DNA of 64,000 nucleotides from Deinobacterium chartae (GTDB taxonomy: Bacteria > Deinococcota > Deinococci > Deinococcales > Deinococcaceae). Positions 8,529-17,652 of the stretch are shown piece after piece; position 1 is the first letter of the stretch, and the number at the start of each line of letters is the position of its first letter. A program made the position numbers and the translations under genes. The notes beneath the pieces are model-generated. The model did not search any database and was not told where the DNA came from. It saw only the letters and a list, made by a program, of their open reading frames with translations. The stretch lies in contig NZ_JACHHG010000008.1 of assembly GCF_014202645.1 (NCBI RefSeq), positions 1 through 64,000 on the forward strand. Direction: 5' to 3'.

Positions 8529-8642
8529 ATGACCAGCAGTGACAGGGAACCTCCCAGTCAGCATCCGCACATACGTCTTCTTACGACAGGAGGTCATCAT
8601 GGTCTGCACCACCCCCGGGCGCGCGCGCTTATTTGGCCCTGA
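8529..8642 (+). CDS. Leader peptide 1 upstream of corA (37 aa)
   Basis: This short ORF begins with ATG at 8529 and ends with TGA at 8640-8642. A near-perfect SD, AAAGGAGGT (8514-8522), lies upstream. It is hydrophilic, starting MTSSDREPP, with His-rich and Pro-rich parts. Its SD can be sequestered by ACCTCC at 8549-8554, inside its own coding sequence. It overlaps leader peptide 2 in a different frame. By analogy with corL-corA in Salmonella it may tune corA expression; the sequence is unrelated. No family is recognised. Confidence 0.4.
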   Translation: MTSSDREPPSQHPHIRLLTTGGHHGLHHPRARALIWP

Positions 8643-8691
8643 CCGCGCCGCTGCACAGTACTCCCGTGACTTTGATCGGAGGGGGTACTGA
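8599..8691 (+). CDS. Leader peptide 2 abutting corA (30 aa)
   Basis: This short ORF has ATG at 8599 with SD AGGAGGT (8588-8594) and stops with TGA (8689-8691) directly before the corA ATG (8692). Ribosomes ending here would be placed on the corA start, so translational coupling is likely. It includes a TTA leucine codon at 8629, infrequent in this GC-rich sequence. The peptide is basic (R-A-R-L-F-G-P-D-R). It overlaps leader peptide 1 in another frame. Confidence 0.42.
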   Translation: MVCTTPGRARLFGPDRAAAQYSRDFDRRGY

Positions 8692-9624
8692 ATGCTCGAA
8701 TTCTACCGCAGCATCGGCGGAAAACTCACCCGCCAAGACGGCTACGTGGACAACGGCTGGATCAACGCCGTCGCTCCCACCCCGGCCGAACTCCAGTACC
8801 TGCACACCGCCTTCGGCATCCCGCAGGACTACCTGTCCTACCCGCTCGACCTCGACGAGCGCCCGCGCTTTGAGAAAGAGGACGGCTTCACCCTGATCGT
8901 GATGCAGACCTCCTACCCGCTGGGCGAGCACTCGGACATTCCCTACGACACCATTCCGCTGGGCATCATTCACGCCGAGCACTGCATCGTCACCATCTGC
9001 ACCATGCCCAACCCGGTCATCGAGGAGATCAAGCGCGGCACGCTGCGCCACGTCTCGACGGCCAAGAAGAACCGCTTCACCCTGCAGATCTTCCTGCGCA
9101 CCGCGCAACGCTACCTCATCGACCTGCGGCGCATTGACAAGCAGGTGGACGCGGTCGAGGACCGGCTGGAGAACTCCACGCGCAACCGTGAGCTGCTCGA
9201 ACTGCTCAAGCTCGAAAAGAGCCTGGTCTACTTCAAGACGGCCCTCAAGGCCAACGAGCTGATGATGGAGCGCATCAAGCGCGACCGGGTCTTCGAGATG
9301 TATCCCGACGACCAGGACCTGCTCGACGACGTGCTGATCGAGAACCTGCAGGCCATCGAGATGACCGACATCACCACCAACATCCTCACCTCGATGATGG
9401 GTGCTTTTGCCTCGGTGATCTCCAACAACGTGAACGCCGTCGTGAAACTGCTGACCACCACCACCATCTTGATCGCCATCCCAACCCTGATCACCTCGGT
9501 GTTCGGCATGAACGTACCGCTGCCCTGGCAGGAGAGCCCCACCGGCATGCTGTGGGTGCTGGCCATCGCCTTCGGGCTCTCGGGCACCATGGCCTTCTTG
9601 TTCTGGCGCTGGAAGTGGTTTTGA
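8692..9624 (+). CDS. corA: CorA family magnesium/divalent cation transporter
   Basis: This 310-residue protein is a CorA-family channel for Mg2+ and possibly other divalent ions. It has a large cytoplasmic alpha/beta and helical N-terminal domain, a long stalk helix (about 185-265), two C-terminal transmembrane helices and the selectivity motif GMN (about 272-274) after the first. The tail WRWKWF is basic-aromatic. The ATG at 8692 has a GGAGGGGG SD and touches the stop of leader peptide 2. A strong terminator follows at 9657-9689. Confidence 0.94.
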   Translation: MLEFYRSIGGKLTRQDGYVDNGWINAVAPTPAELQYLHTAFGIPQDYLSYPLDLDERPRFEKEDGFTLIVMQTSYPLGEHSDIPYDTIPLGIIHAEHCIVTICTMPNPVIEEIKRGTLRHVSTAKKNRFTLQIFLRTAQRYLIDLRRIDKQVDAVEDRLENSTRNRELLELLKLEKSLVYFKTALKANELMMERIKRDRVFEMYPDDQDLLDDVLIENLQAIEMTDITTNILTSMMGAFASVISNNVNAVVKLLTTTTILIAIPTLITSVFGMNVPLPWQESPTGMLWVLAIAFGLSGTMAFLFWRWKWF

Positions 9625-9656
9625 GCCGCCTGGGGAACTGCGGCAGGAACTCAAAA

Positions 9657-9689
9657 GCAGGGGCACCGGTGGGTGCCCCTGCCCTTTTT
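9657..9689 (+). terminator. Rho-independent terminator after corA
   Basis: GCAGGGGCACC (9657-9667), loop GGTG, GGTGCCCCTGC (9672-9682), then CCTTTTT. Confidence 0.85.
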
Positions 9690-9752
9690 GCGGTCAGCGC
9701 CCGGACGACAGGCCCGAGCGCCATGCGCAACTGCGCCCCGATCCGCTACCGC

Positions 9753-10205
9753 TCACGGCCCTGGTGTGTGCGCTTCGCTCTTCCAACCGATCCGGCCATG
9801 GCTGCCGTCGCAAAAGGGCTTGTTGGCCGAAGCTCCGCAGCGGCACAGCGCCACGCGGGTCTCGCTCCGCTCGCCGTCCGGTCCGCAAATGCGCAGGTCG
9901 CCGCGCACCAGCAGCGGTCCGTCCGGGCTCGGTTCTATCACGGTCGGTACGCTTGGCATCTCGGGTTCTCCCTCCTCGAGGTGATACTGCAAGGCTCCGG
10001 TAGGACAGCGCCGCACCACCTCGGCGAGCACGCCCGCTTCGGCTCCCGCGGCCTCGATCCAGGGGCGACGCGCAGGGTCAAAGACCTCGGGCAGCCCGCG
10101 CACACAGGCAGCAAAGTGTATGCAGCGCTGCGCGTCGTAATACACGGTGATGCGGCTGCCCCGGTAGGCCTTGCCCCGCTGCGGGCCCGGCACTTCCCCG
10201 CTCAC
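9753..10205 (-). CDS. Ferredoxin-like plus CDGSH iron-sulfur protein
   Basis: This protein is 150 residues from the GTG at 10205, which overlaps the stop of the upstream GNAT gene (GTGA). The N-terminal half (YYDAQRCIHFAACVRGLPEVF, then VRRCPTGALQY) resembles the mono-cluster (divergent 4Fe-4S) ferredoxin family. The C-terminal half carries the CDGSH/mitoNEET zinc-finger-like cluster motif CRCGASANKPFCDGSH. Fusions of these two domains are known in bacteria; a redox or Fe-S transfer role is likely, the exact partner unknown. A frame open to 10292 exists, but its extra N-terminus lies wholly inside the GNAT gene. Confidence 0.87.
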   Translation of the reverse strand: MSGEVPGPQRGKAYRGSRITVYYDAQRCIHFAACVRGLPEVFDPARRPWIEAAGAEAGVLAEVVRRCPTGALQYHLEEGEPEMPSVPTVIEPSPDGPLLVRGDLRICGPDGERSETRVALCRCGASANKPFCDGSHGRIGWKSEAHTPGP

Positions 10206-10507
10206 AGCCCGAACACGCCGCGCTGCTGCGGGTGAACCAGATCGACGTACTCCGAACGGTGCCGCCCGATGTAGGCCGCGACGAAGGGGCACATCGGAAC
10301 CACCTGGCGGCCCTGCGCCCGCACATCCTCGAGGGCCGCCCGGACCAGCGTGGAGCCCAGCCCCTGCCCCTCGAAGCGGCGGTCGATCTCGGTATGGGTG
10401 AACATCACCGCGCTTCCGGCCGGGCGGTACTCGGCGAAGCCCACCACCTCCTGGCCCTCGAGAAGCTCGTAACGCTGCAGGTCGGGGTTGTTACGAAACT
10501 CGGACAT
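10202..10507 (-). CDS. Small GNAT-like N-acetyltransferase (YjdJ type)
   Basis: This 101-residue protein belongs to the short GNAT-like family with FTHTEIDRRFEGQGLGSTLV (acetyl-CoA loop GQGLGS) and the C-terminal CPFVAAYIGRHREY-like segment. The ATG has a strong AGGAGG SD. It is translationally coupled to the downstream ferredoxin/CDGSH gene, and the two are commonly neighbours in other bacteria. The function is unknown. Confidence 0.85.
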   Translation of the reverse strand: MSEFRNNPDLQRYELLEGQEVVGFAEYRPAGSAVMFTHTEIDRRFEGQGLGSTLVRAALEDVRAQGRQVVPMCPFVAAYIGRHRSEYVDLVHPQQRGVFGL

Positions 10508-10578
10508 CCGTGTCCTCCTGGTTGGGGCGCGGTCGGGAAAGGCGGGTCCGGGCCGCGCCGCGAGGCGGCCCTAAACGC

Positions 10579-11526
10579 CTACTCGAGCGGCTTGAGGTGC
10601 GCTTCGATGTCGGCGCGGCGTTCCTCGAGGAACGGCGGCAGCGACAGGCGTTCGCCCATGCTCTCGAACGGCTCGTCGGTGGCAAACCCCGGGCCGTCGG
10701 TGGCGAGCTCGATCAGAATACCCTGCGGCTCACGGTAGTAGATCGAGCGGAAGTAGAAGCGGTCCACCGCGCCGCTGGTGGGCAGGCCCAGCCCCTGCAG
10801 GCGCTGCACCCAGGCAACGTACTGGTCGTCGGGAACGCGCAGGGCGATGTGGTGCACGCCGCCTACCCCGGGCCGGGCGATGGGCAGCTCGGGCCGCACC
10901 TCGAGGTGCAGTTCGGCCGCCGGGCCGCCCTGTCTCATGCGCAGCACGTGCACGCGGGTGCCGGGCGCGTCCGGGTTCTCGTAGTCGCCGGCGGCGCGCA
11001 GGCCGTACACCCGCTCGAGGACGCGGCGGGTCGGCTCGAGGCCGGGCAGCGACAGCGTCGCCGGGCCCAGCCCCAGGATCTGATGCTCGGCCGGGACCGG
11101 GCTGCGCGCCCAGGGATGCCCGGGGGCATCGTCTTCGACCAGCGCCAGCCGCTGCCCTTCGGGGTCCTCGAGGTGTAAGACGTCGCGCCCGAAACGCGCG
11201 TGGATCTCGCCGTGGGTCACGCCGTGCGCCTCGAGGCGCGCTTTCCACCAGGGCAGGCTGCCACGGGGAACACGCAGGCCGGTACGGCTGACCGTGTGGT
11301 TGCCGCGCCGCTCGCGCCCGCTCTGCGGCCAGTCGAAAAAGGTCAGGTCGCTGCCGGGCGAGCCCGCTCCGTCGGCGTAGAACAGGTGGTAGGCACGCAC
11401 GTCGTCTTGGTTAACGGTTTTTTTGACCAGCCGCATGCCCAGCACCCGGGTGTAAAAGGCAAGGTTGCCCGGAGCGTCGGCGGTCACGGCGGTCACATGG
11501 TGCAGTCCGCTGAGTTCGAGGTTCAT
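10579..11526 (-). CDS. Ring-cleaving dioxygenase (MhqO-like, VOC superfamily)
   Basis: This 315-residue protein has two vicinal-oxygen-chelate (glyoxalase-fold) repeats. Metal ligands are suggested by HHVTAV (9-10) in the N-terminal half, HHIALRV (about 225) in the C-terminal half, and the Glu in [12 protein letters not shown]. It matches the MhqO/MhqE group, which opens quinone or catechol rings and protects against thiol-reactive quinones. It is translated 4 nt overlapped with the MarR gene, and MarR (MhqR-like) control is consistent with that role. Confidence 0.88.
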   Translation of the reverse strand: MNLELSGLHHVTAVTADAPGNLAFYTRVLGMRLVKKTVNQDDVRAYHLFYADGAGSPGSDLTFFDWPQSGRERRGNHTVSRTGLRVPRGSLPWWKARLEAHGVTHGEIHARFGRDVLHLEDPEGQRLALVEDDAPGHPWARSPVPAEHQILGLGPATLSLPGLEPTRRVLERVYGLRAAGDYENPDAPGTRVHVLRMRQGGPAAELHLEVRPELPIARPGVGGVHHIALRVPDDQYVAWVQRLQGLGLPTSGAVDRFYFRSIYYREPQGILIELATDGPGFATDEPFESMGERLSLPPFLEERRADIEAHLKPLE

Positions 11527-11981
11527 ACGGTCTCCTGTTCTGTCCCCAGCGGGGACGTCTGGCGGTCGGCTCGGCGCAGCAGGACCAGCAGGGTGTGCAG
11601 CTCCGAGGGTTCCAGGTTGCCGAACTGCCGCTGGTGAAAGCGCTCGACCGTGGGACGGGCGGCCTCGAGCAGCGCACGGCCCCGGGAGGTGAGGTACAGG
11701 CGCTTGCAGCGTCCGTCGCTGCGGCGTTCGATCAGTTCTCGGCGGGCCAGTTTGGAGGTCAGGTAGGTGATGTTGCCTTCGCTGACCAGCAGGTGATCGG
11801 CCAGGTCCTGCTGCACCAGTCCTTCGCGGGCTCCCAGTTGGGCCAGCGCGTCGAACTCGATCAGGGTGAGCTCCAGGGGGCGCAGTTCTCGCTCGATGCC
11901 GCGCACGGTCTTGGCGTACAGCCGCGCCAGGCGGGCCCAGGCAGCCAGCGCCTGGTTCACGGTGGGAACAGGGGTCTTCAC
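11523..11981 (-). CDS. MarR family transcriptional regulator
   Basis: This winged-helix MarR regulator is about 152 residues from the GTG at 11981. The open frame reaches a TTG at 11996, but that lies inside the operator only 1 nt past a -10 box, whereas GTG 11981 has a CGAGGTGA SD. The DNA-binding part includes [24 protein letters not shown] and the wing [13 protein letters not shown]. Its stop overlaps the dioxygenase start (11523-11526). The 30-bp palindrome over its promoter is the likely target, giving autoregulation relieved by quinone-like compounds; the inducer is inference. Confidence 0.88.
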   Translation of the reverse strand: MKTPVPTVNQALAAWARLARLYAKTVRGIERELRPLELTLIEFDALAQLGAREGLVQQDLADHLLVSEGNITYLTSKLARRELIERRSDGRCKRLYLTSRGRALLEAARPTVERFHQRQFGNLEPSELHTLLVLLRRADRQTSPLGTEQETV

Positions 11982-11990
11982 GCTCACCTC

Positions 11991-12027
11991 GAGCAATAGT
12001 TTAAATTTAAACTATTGCTCCGGTCAA
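11991..12027 (-). promoter_or_regulatory. MarR operator (30-bp perfect palindrome) and promoter
   Basis: Positions 11991-12020 are a perfect 15+15 inverted repeat. Its left arm is GAGCAATAGTTTAAA and the right arm is its exact complement. Embedded on the minus strand is the -10 TAAACT (11998-12003), with TTGACC (12022-12027) 18 bp upstream. A repressor dimer on the palindrome would block this promoter. Confidence 0.75.
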
Positions 12028-12225
12028 GCCCCGCCCGTTTCATGTACGGTTTAACTCCCTGCCGATACTGAAAAACACAGGAAGCCCCCGGGCCTTCCAG
12101 AAGCTCCGGAAGCAAGCCGTGCCGCACACTTCCTGGGCTGACGGCCCAAGCGGCGCACCACCCAATCCGTAACCTCCAGCGCCAGGATCTCCCCCGCGCT
12201 GAGACCCTCATCCCAAGGAGCAGCC

Positions 12226-13449
<1,224 letters not shown>

Positions 13450-13619
13450 GCGGGTCAGGGCCCCATCCTCCCCCAGCTCCAACGGACCGCGCCCGCGACC
13501 TTGCTCCGGTGCGCGGCCCAGTTGTTGACCCTCAGCGGGTATCCTGATCTCAACAGCCGACCTTGCCCTGCAACAGCCGATCGGCCAAGGCCCTGCAGGC
13601 CAACGAGGAGACGACAAAC

Positions 13620-14282
13620 TTGCGCATTCTGCTGATGGAAGACGACGCCGGCATCCGCACGCCGCTCGCCCGCTACCTGCGAGAAAGCGGCTTCGCGGTG
13701 GACGAGGCGGCCAGCGCCTCGGAGGCACACGGCCTTTACGAGCTGTACCCCTACGCGGCCCTGGTCGCCGACGTGCGGCTGCCCGAGGGAGAAAACGCCG
13801 GTTTCGAGCTGGTCCGCGAGCTGCGCGCGCACCGCTCGGGCGTGCCGGTGCTGTTTTTGTCGGCCCGCGACACCCTCGAGGACCGCCTCGAGGGCTTGGA
13901 GGCGGGCGGCGACGACTACCTGGTCAAGCCCTTTCACCTGCAGGAGGTCGCCGCGCGTCTGCGCGCCCTGCTGCGGCGGGGCACGCAGGTCACGCCCGAC
14001 ACGGTGGTGCACGGCGAACTGCAGTTCGACTGGTCGCGGCGGCGCGTGACCCGCGCGGGCCAGGAGGTGCACCTGACCGGCAAGGAACTCGGACTGCTCG
14101 AGCTGCTCTCCACGCACCCGGGACGGCTGTTTACCCGCGAGGAGATCATCGACCGGGTATGGGACGCCTCGTTTGACGCCGAGACCAACGTGATCGACGT
14201 GTACGTGCGCAACCTGCGCCGCAAGCTGGGAGACGGCGTGATCGAGACCGTGCGCGGGGTGGGGTACCGCTTTCCGTCATGA
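13620..14282 (+). CDS. Response regulator, OmpR/PhoB type
   Basis: This regulator is 220 residues from the TTG at 13620, chosen because GAGGAG lies upstream and the receiver domain then begins at once (RILLMEDDAGIRTPLARYL). The receiver has Asp51 as phospho-acceptor (VADVRLP) and Lys in DDYLVKPF. The C-terminal winged helix contains LTGKELGLLELLSTHPGRLFT and the usual NVIDVYVRNLRRKLG. Its stop overlaps the start of the sensor kinase. The signal is unknown. Confidence 0.93.
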   Translation: MRILLMEDDAGIRTPLARYLRESGFAVDEAASASEAHGLYELYPYAALVADVRLPEGENAGFELVRELRAHRSGVPVLFLSARDTLEDRLEGLEAGGDDYLVKPFHLQEVAARLRALLRRGTQVTPDTVVHGELQFDWSRRRVTRAGQEVHLTGKELGLLELLSTHPGRLFTREEIIDRVWDASFDAETNVIDVYVRNLRRKLGDGVIETVRGVGYRFPS

Positions 14283-15568
14283 GCCTGCGGCTGCGCCTCT
14301 CGCTGTGGACCACGCTGCTGCTGGCACTCGCGCTGACCGCGCTGAGCGTGCTGGCCGGCAGCGTGCTGTACAGCAACCGCGTGGCCGACCTCGACCGTGA
14401 GCTGCACGACCAGTTCGCGGCGGTGGCGCGCTCGGCCCGCTACGACGACCGCTCGCTGCCGCACTCGGTGCGGGCCCTGCTGGCTCAGGGAGCCGACGTG
14501 GTCGACGCCCGGGTGATCTTTCCGGACGGCACGACCTGGGAGACCGCCTTTCGTTCCATGCCCGCCGCACAGGTCTCGGGCCTGGAGACCCGCGCGGGCT
14601 GGCGGGTGCTGCGCGGCACGGTCGGCGGCGTAACCGTGCAGGTGGGCCGTCCGCTGCGCGCGGTCGAGGAAACCCTCGAGGCCTACACGCGGGTGAGCGT
14701 ACCCACCGTGCTGGTGGTCTCGCTGATCGGCGGACTGCTGATGAGCGCGGTGGTCGGGCAGCAGCTGGCCCCGCTGAGTGCTCTGACCCGCCGGGTGGCC
14801 CAACTCGAAGCGCCCGCTCCTATTCCCGGCACCGACCGGCCCGACGAGACCGGTCAGCTCGCCCGCGCCCTCGAGGCCTCGTTGGAGCGCTTAAGCCGCA
14901 CGCGCGCCACCGAACGCGAGTTCGTGACCCGCGCGAGCCACGAGCTGCGCACGCCGGTCGCCGCGCTGCGGGCCGAGCTGGAACTGGCCCTCGCCCGCCC
15001 GCGCGACGAGGCCGAGTACCGCGAGGCGCTGCGCGCCGCCTTGCGCTCGGCCGAGCACCTCGAGCGGCTCTCGGTGAACCTGCTGACCCTCAGCCGCCTG
15101 CGCAGCGCCCCGCCGCGCCTCGAGGACACCGACTTGTGGTCGGTGGCAGCCGACGTGGTAGACCGCCTGATGCCGCTGGCCCTGCAAAAGGGCCTGAGCC
15201 TGGAGCTCGAGGGGGCCCCGACCCGGGTGCAGGCCGATCCGGTGCTGATAGCGCGCCTGCTCGACAACCTGATCGGCAACGCCATCCGCTACACGCCCTC
15301 GGGCGAGGTGCGGGTCATCGCGCGGTCGGGCTGCCTGACCGTGGAAGACACCGGCCCCGGCCTGCCCGACGAGGTGCTGCGCGCCACGCCCGAACCGTTC
15401 ATGCGCCACGGCCTCGAGGGAAGCGGCGTGGGCCTGTCGGTGGTGCGCGGCATCGCAGAAGCGCACGGGACGCAGCTGAGCATGGAGCGCCTCGAGACCG
15501 GAGGCAGCCGGGTCAGCGTGCGCTTCTGCGATGCCGACCTGGCGCTCGCGGCGGACCGGACGGCGTAA
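14279..15568 (+). CDS. Sensor histidine kinase
   Basis: This 429-residue partner of the upstream regulator begins at an ATG overlapping its stop by 4 nt. It has two transmembrane helices (about 10-30 and 140-160), a periplasmic domain of roughly 110 residues, and a HAMP-like stretch. The H-box ASHELRTPVAALRAELEL has His221 and the N-box reads NLIGNAIRYTP. G1 and G2 are VEDTGPGLP and GLEGSGVGLSVV. The pair resembles general membrane-stress systems; the ligand is not evident. Confidence 0.92.
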   Translation: MSLRLRLSLWTTLLLALALTALSVLAGSVLYSNRVADLDRELHDQFAAVARSARYDDRSLPHSVRALLAQGADVVDARVIFPDGTTWETAFRSMPAAQVSGLETRAGWRVLRGTVGGVTVQVGRPLRAVEETLEAYTRVSVPTVLVVSLIGGLLMSAVVGQQLAPLSALTRRVAQLEAPAPIPGTDRPDETGQLARALEASLERLSRTRATEREFVTRASHELRTPVAALRAELELALARPRDEAEYREALRAALRSAEHLERLSVNLLTLSRLRSAPPRLEDTDLWSVAADVVDRLMPLALQKGLSLELEGAPTRVQADPVLIARLLDNLIGNAIRYTPSGEVRVIARSGCLTVEDTGPGLPDEVLRATPEPFMRHGLEGSGVGLSVVRGIAEAHGTQLSMERLETGGSRVSVRFCDADLALAADRTA

Positions 15569-15679
15569 CCCTGCGGTGACCGCGCAGCCTGTCCTGTGCC
15601 CGGCGAGCCCGCGGCCCGGTTGCGGCACGACGGTGATCCCCACAGCCCGCTGCAGCCCGCCGTAACACCTTCCGGCTGG

Positions 15680-15685
15680 TACACT
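15680..15685 (+). promoter_or_regulatory. -10 box, leaderless, for crcB
   Basis: TACACT lies exactly 6 bp before the GTG at 15692. Confidence 0.5.
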
Positions 15686-15691
15686 CGAGGC

Positions 15692-16075
15692 GTGCTGGTC
15701 GGAATCATGCTCGGAGGCGCACTCGGCGCGGCGGCCCGCCACCTGCTGAACGAAGGGGTGCAGCGGCTGACCCAGGCCACCCCGCTGGCCGGATTTCCCT
15801 TCGCCACCCTGCTGATCAACGTCAGCGGCTCGATGCTGCTGGCCTTCGTGGCCACCTTGCAGTTGCAAGGCGGCCTCAGCCCGCGCTGGCGCAACTGGAT
15901 CGGCACCGGTTTCCTGGGAGCCTACACCACCTTCTCCACCTTCTCGCTCGAGGCGCACGCGCTGCTGGGGCGCGGCGAGTGGGGCAAAGCCGCCGCATAC
16001 ATGCTGGGCAACCTGCTGCTGGGCCTGCTGGGCGTCGTAGCCGGCCGGGCCCTGGCCCTGGCGGTGACCCGGTGA
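15692..16075 (+). CDS. crcB: Fluoride efflux channel CrcB/Fluc
   Basis: This four-helix channel exports fluoride as a dual-topology dimer. The GTG at 15692 gives 127 residues, the family length; the frame is open further upstream but without family similarity. Signatures are GGALGAAARHLLN, LLINVSGSMLLAF and GFLGAYTTFSTFSLE, the last holding the Phe-box and Na+-site region. The start has a leaderless -10 box. Its stop overlaps the xseA start by 4 nt, so crcB, xseA and xseB appear co-transcribed, an arrangement with no obvious functional logic. I see no fluoride riboswitch upstream. Confidence 0.9.
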   Translation: MLVGIMLGGALGAAARHLLNEGVQRLTQATPLAGFPFATLLINVSGSMLLAFVATLQLQGGLSPRWRNWIGTGFLGAYTTFSTFSLEAHALLGRGEWGKAAAYMLGNLLLGLLGVVAGRALALAVTR

Positions 16076-17259
16076 GCCGTGCCGAGCGCGGCAGCGACGA
16101 TCACCTGCGGCTCAGCGAGCTGCTGACCGTGATGGGCCTGGTGGTCGAACGCGCCTTTCCCGGCTACGTGTGGGTGGAGGCCGAGATCGCCTCGCTCACC
16201 GACCGCCGCCACCTGTACCTCGACCTGGTCGAACTCGGCGAAGACGGCAAGGAAATGGCCCGCGCGCGCGCCAACCTGTGGGCCCGCGAACGCTACCGCA
16301 TCGCCGCCAAGTTCCGCGCGGTCACCGGAGGCGAGCTCGCTCCCGGAATGCGGGTGCTGGTCAAGGCCGTCCCCGAGTTTCACCCGCAGTACGGCTTCTC
16401 GCTGAACATCCTCGACATCTCGGCAGGTTACACCGCCGGAGCCGCGCAGGAAAAGCTGGCCCGCATCCGCCGCACCCTCGAGCAGGAGGGGCTGTACGAC
16501 CGCAACCGCAACCTCGAGGGCCCTGCGGACTTCGCGCGGGTGGCCGTGATCAGCCCGCGCTCGGCCGCCGGGCTGGGGGATTTCCGTGAAGAAGCCGACC
16601 GCCTCGAGGCCGCCGGGCTGTGCCGTTTCAGCTACTTCGAAGCGCTCTTTCAGGGACGCGAGGCGGCAGCCTCGCTCAAAGAGGCCCTCGAGGACGTAAC
16701 CTTTCAGCACGCCCTGGAGGCGTTCGACGCGGTGGTGCTGATCCGGGGCGGCGGCGCCGCGAGCGATCTCGCGTGGCTCAACGACCTCGAGCTGGCCCGC
16801 ACGGCCGCGCGCCTGCCCCTGCCGCTGCTCACCGGCATCGGCCACGCCCGCGACGACACCATTTTGGACGAGATCGCCCACACCCGCTTCGATACGCCCT
16901 CGAAGGTGGTCCAGCATCTCGAAAACACCATCTCCGAGAACGGCCGCCGCGCCCTGGCCGCCTACGAGAGCATCCGTCGCCTGAGCCGCGAACTGCTGGC
17001 GCGCCGCAGCACCGGACTCGACGCCCTCTACACCCGCATACGCCGCGCGGCCGCGCACCGCGTCGAAGTCCGGTCGCGCGACCTCGACGCCCTGATGCGC
17101 CGCATCCTGGGCCTGAGCCCGCAGGCCACCCTGGCACGCGGCTACGCGCTGGTACGCGCCCGGGGACGCACGGTCCGCAGCGCCGCCGAGGCGCGCCAGC
17201 ACGCCGCCCTCGAGCTGGTCTTCGAGGACGGCACCCTCGAGGTGACCCATGAACCGTGA
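16072..17259 (+). CDS. xseA: Exodeoxyribonuclease VII large subunit
   Basis: This is the large catalytic subunit of exonuclease VII, which degrades single-stranded DNA. The GTG at 16072 overlaps the crcB stop (GTGA) and gives 395 residues. It has an N-terminal OB domain ([10 protein letters not shown], then YLDLVELG) and the catalytic core with [39 protein letters not shown] and FDTPSKVVQ. The coiled-coil C-terminal half is shorter than in E. coli. xseB overlaps its 3' end. Confidence 0.94.
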   Translation: MSRAERGSDDHLRLSELLTVMGLVVERAFPGYVWVEAEIASLTDRRHLYLDLVELGEDGKEMARARANLWARERYRIAAKFRAVTGGELAPGMRVLVKAVPEFHPQYGFSLNILDISAGYTAGAAQEKLARIRRTLEQEGLYDRNRNLEGPADFARVAVISPRSAAGLGDFREEADRLEAAGLCRFSYFEALFQGREAAASLKEALEDVTFQHALEAFDAVVLIRGGGAASDLAWLNDLELARTAARLPLPLLTGIGHARDDTILDEIAHTRFDTPSKVVQHLENTISENGRRALAAYESIRRLSRELLARRSTGLDALYTRIRRAAAHRVEVRSRDLDALMRRILGLSPQATLARGYALVRARGRTVRSAAEARQHAALELVFEDGTLEVTHEP

Positions 17260-17419
17260 CTTTCAGACGCACTACGAAACGCTTGAACGCATTGCCCGCC
17301 AGCTCGAGGAGGAAGGGGCCGACATCGACACCCTGATTCCGCTGCTCAAGGAAGCCGCCGAGGCCTACGAAGCCTGCCGGGAACGCCTCGAGGCGGTACG
17401 CGCGCTGCTCGAGGAGTAA
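17249..17419 (+). CDS. xseB: Exodeoxyribonuclease VII small subunit
   Basis: This 56-residue subunit overlaps the last 11 nt of xseA. It starts [20 protein letters not shown] and is a single helical hairpin, as expected for XseB, with the conserved Y-E-L-E pattern (HYETLERIARQLEE) and the DIDTLIPLLKEAAEAY half. Its position directly after xseA supports the call. A hairpin terminator follows at 17466. Confidence 0.88.
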   Translation: MNRDFQTHYETLERIARQLEEEGADIDTLIPLLKEAAEAYEACRERLEAVRALLEE

Positions 17420-17465
17420 CCGTACCGCATCCGACCGAATTTCAGACCGCACTTTCTAAGCCAAG

Positions 17466-17500
17466 GAGCCTGTCCGCTAAGCCGCCACGGACAGGCTCTT
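17466..17500 (+). terminator. Terminator after crcB-xseAB
   Basis: GAGCCTGTCCG (17466-17476) and CGGACAGGCTC (17488-17498) form an 11-bp stem. The T-tract behind it is weak (TTGCCCGTTGTTT). Confidence 0.6.
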
Positions 17501-17652
17501 GCCCGTTGTTTGGCGCATGTGACAGCCAAATGGTTTGGGGCATCATGTCAAGACCCGCAGCCGGACCGCTTGCCGCAAGATACCGCCCCCCTGACCGAGG
17601 CTATGTCCGCCTGCCGCGCAAAACAGCGCGGTTCCTGCACGAAAGGACCCGT

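Larger units (their letters stand above)
8349..8691 (+). promoter_or_regulatory. Long structured leader of corA with two short ORFs
   Basis: This roughly 340-nt stretch has no long ORF and is rich in helices. An outer stem CTGCGTTT (8368-8375)/AAACGCAG (8400-8407) encloses GGGC/GCCC. A perfect 8-bp stem is CAGGCGTC (8431-8438)/GACGCCTG (8473-8480). A 7-bp hairpin is CCGGTTG (8485-8491)/CAACCGG (8502-8508). An ACCTCC element (8549-8554) can pair with either of two identical GGAGGT SD sequences (8517-8522 or 8589-8594). This suggests a cis-regulatory RNA controlling the Mg2+ channel gene. It does not match the M-box (ykoK) consensus as I know it. Confidence 0.5.

Noticed and set aside
8349-8691. 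M-box (ykoK) Mg2+ riboswitch before corA
   Set aside because: The leader is structured, but I could not find the conserved M-box core segments, so I describe it as unclassified.
15569-15691. Fluoride riboswitch before crcB
   Set aside because: No match to the conserved crcB-motif core; the gene instead has a -10 box 6 bp before its start.
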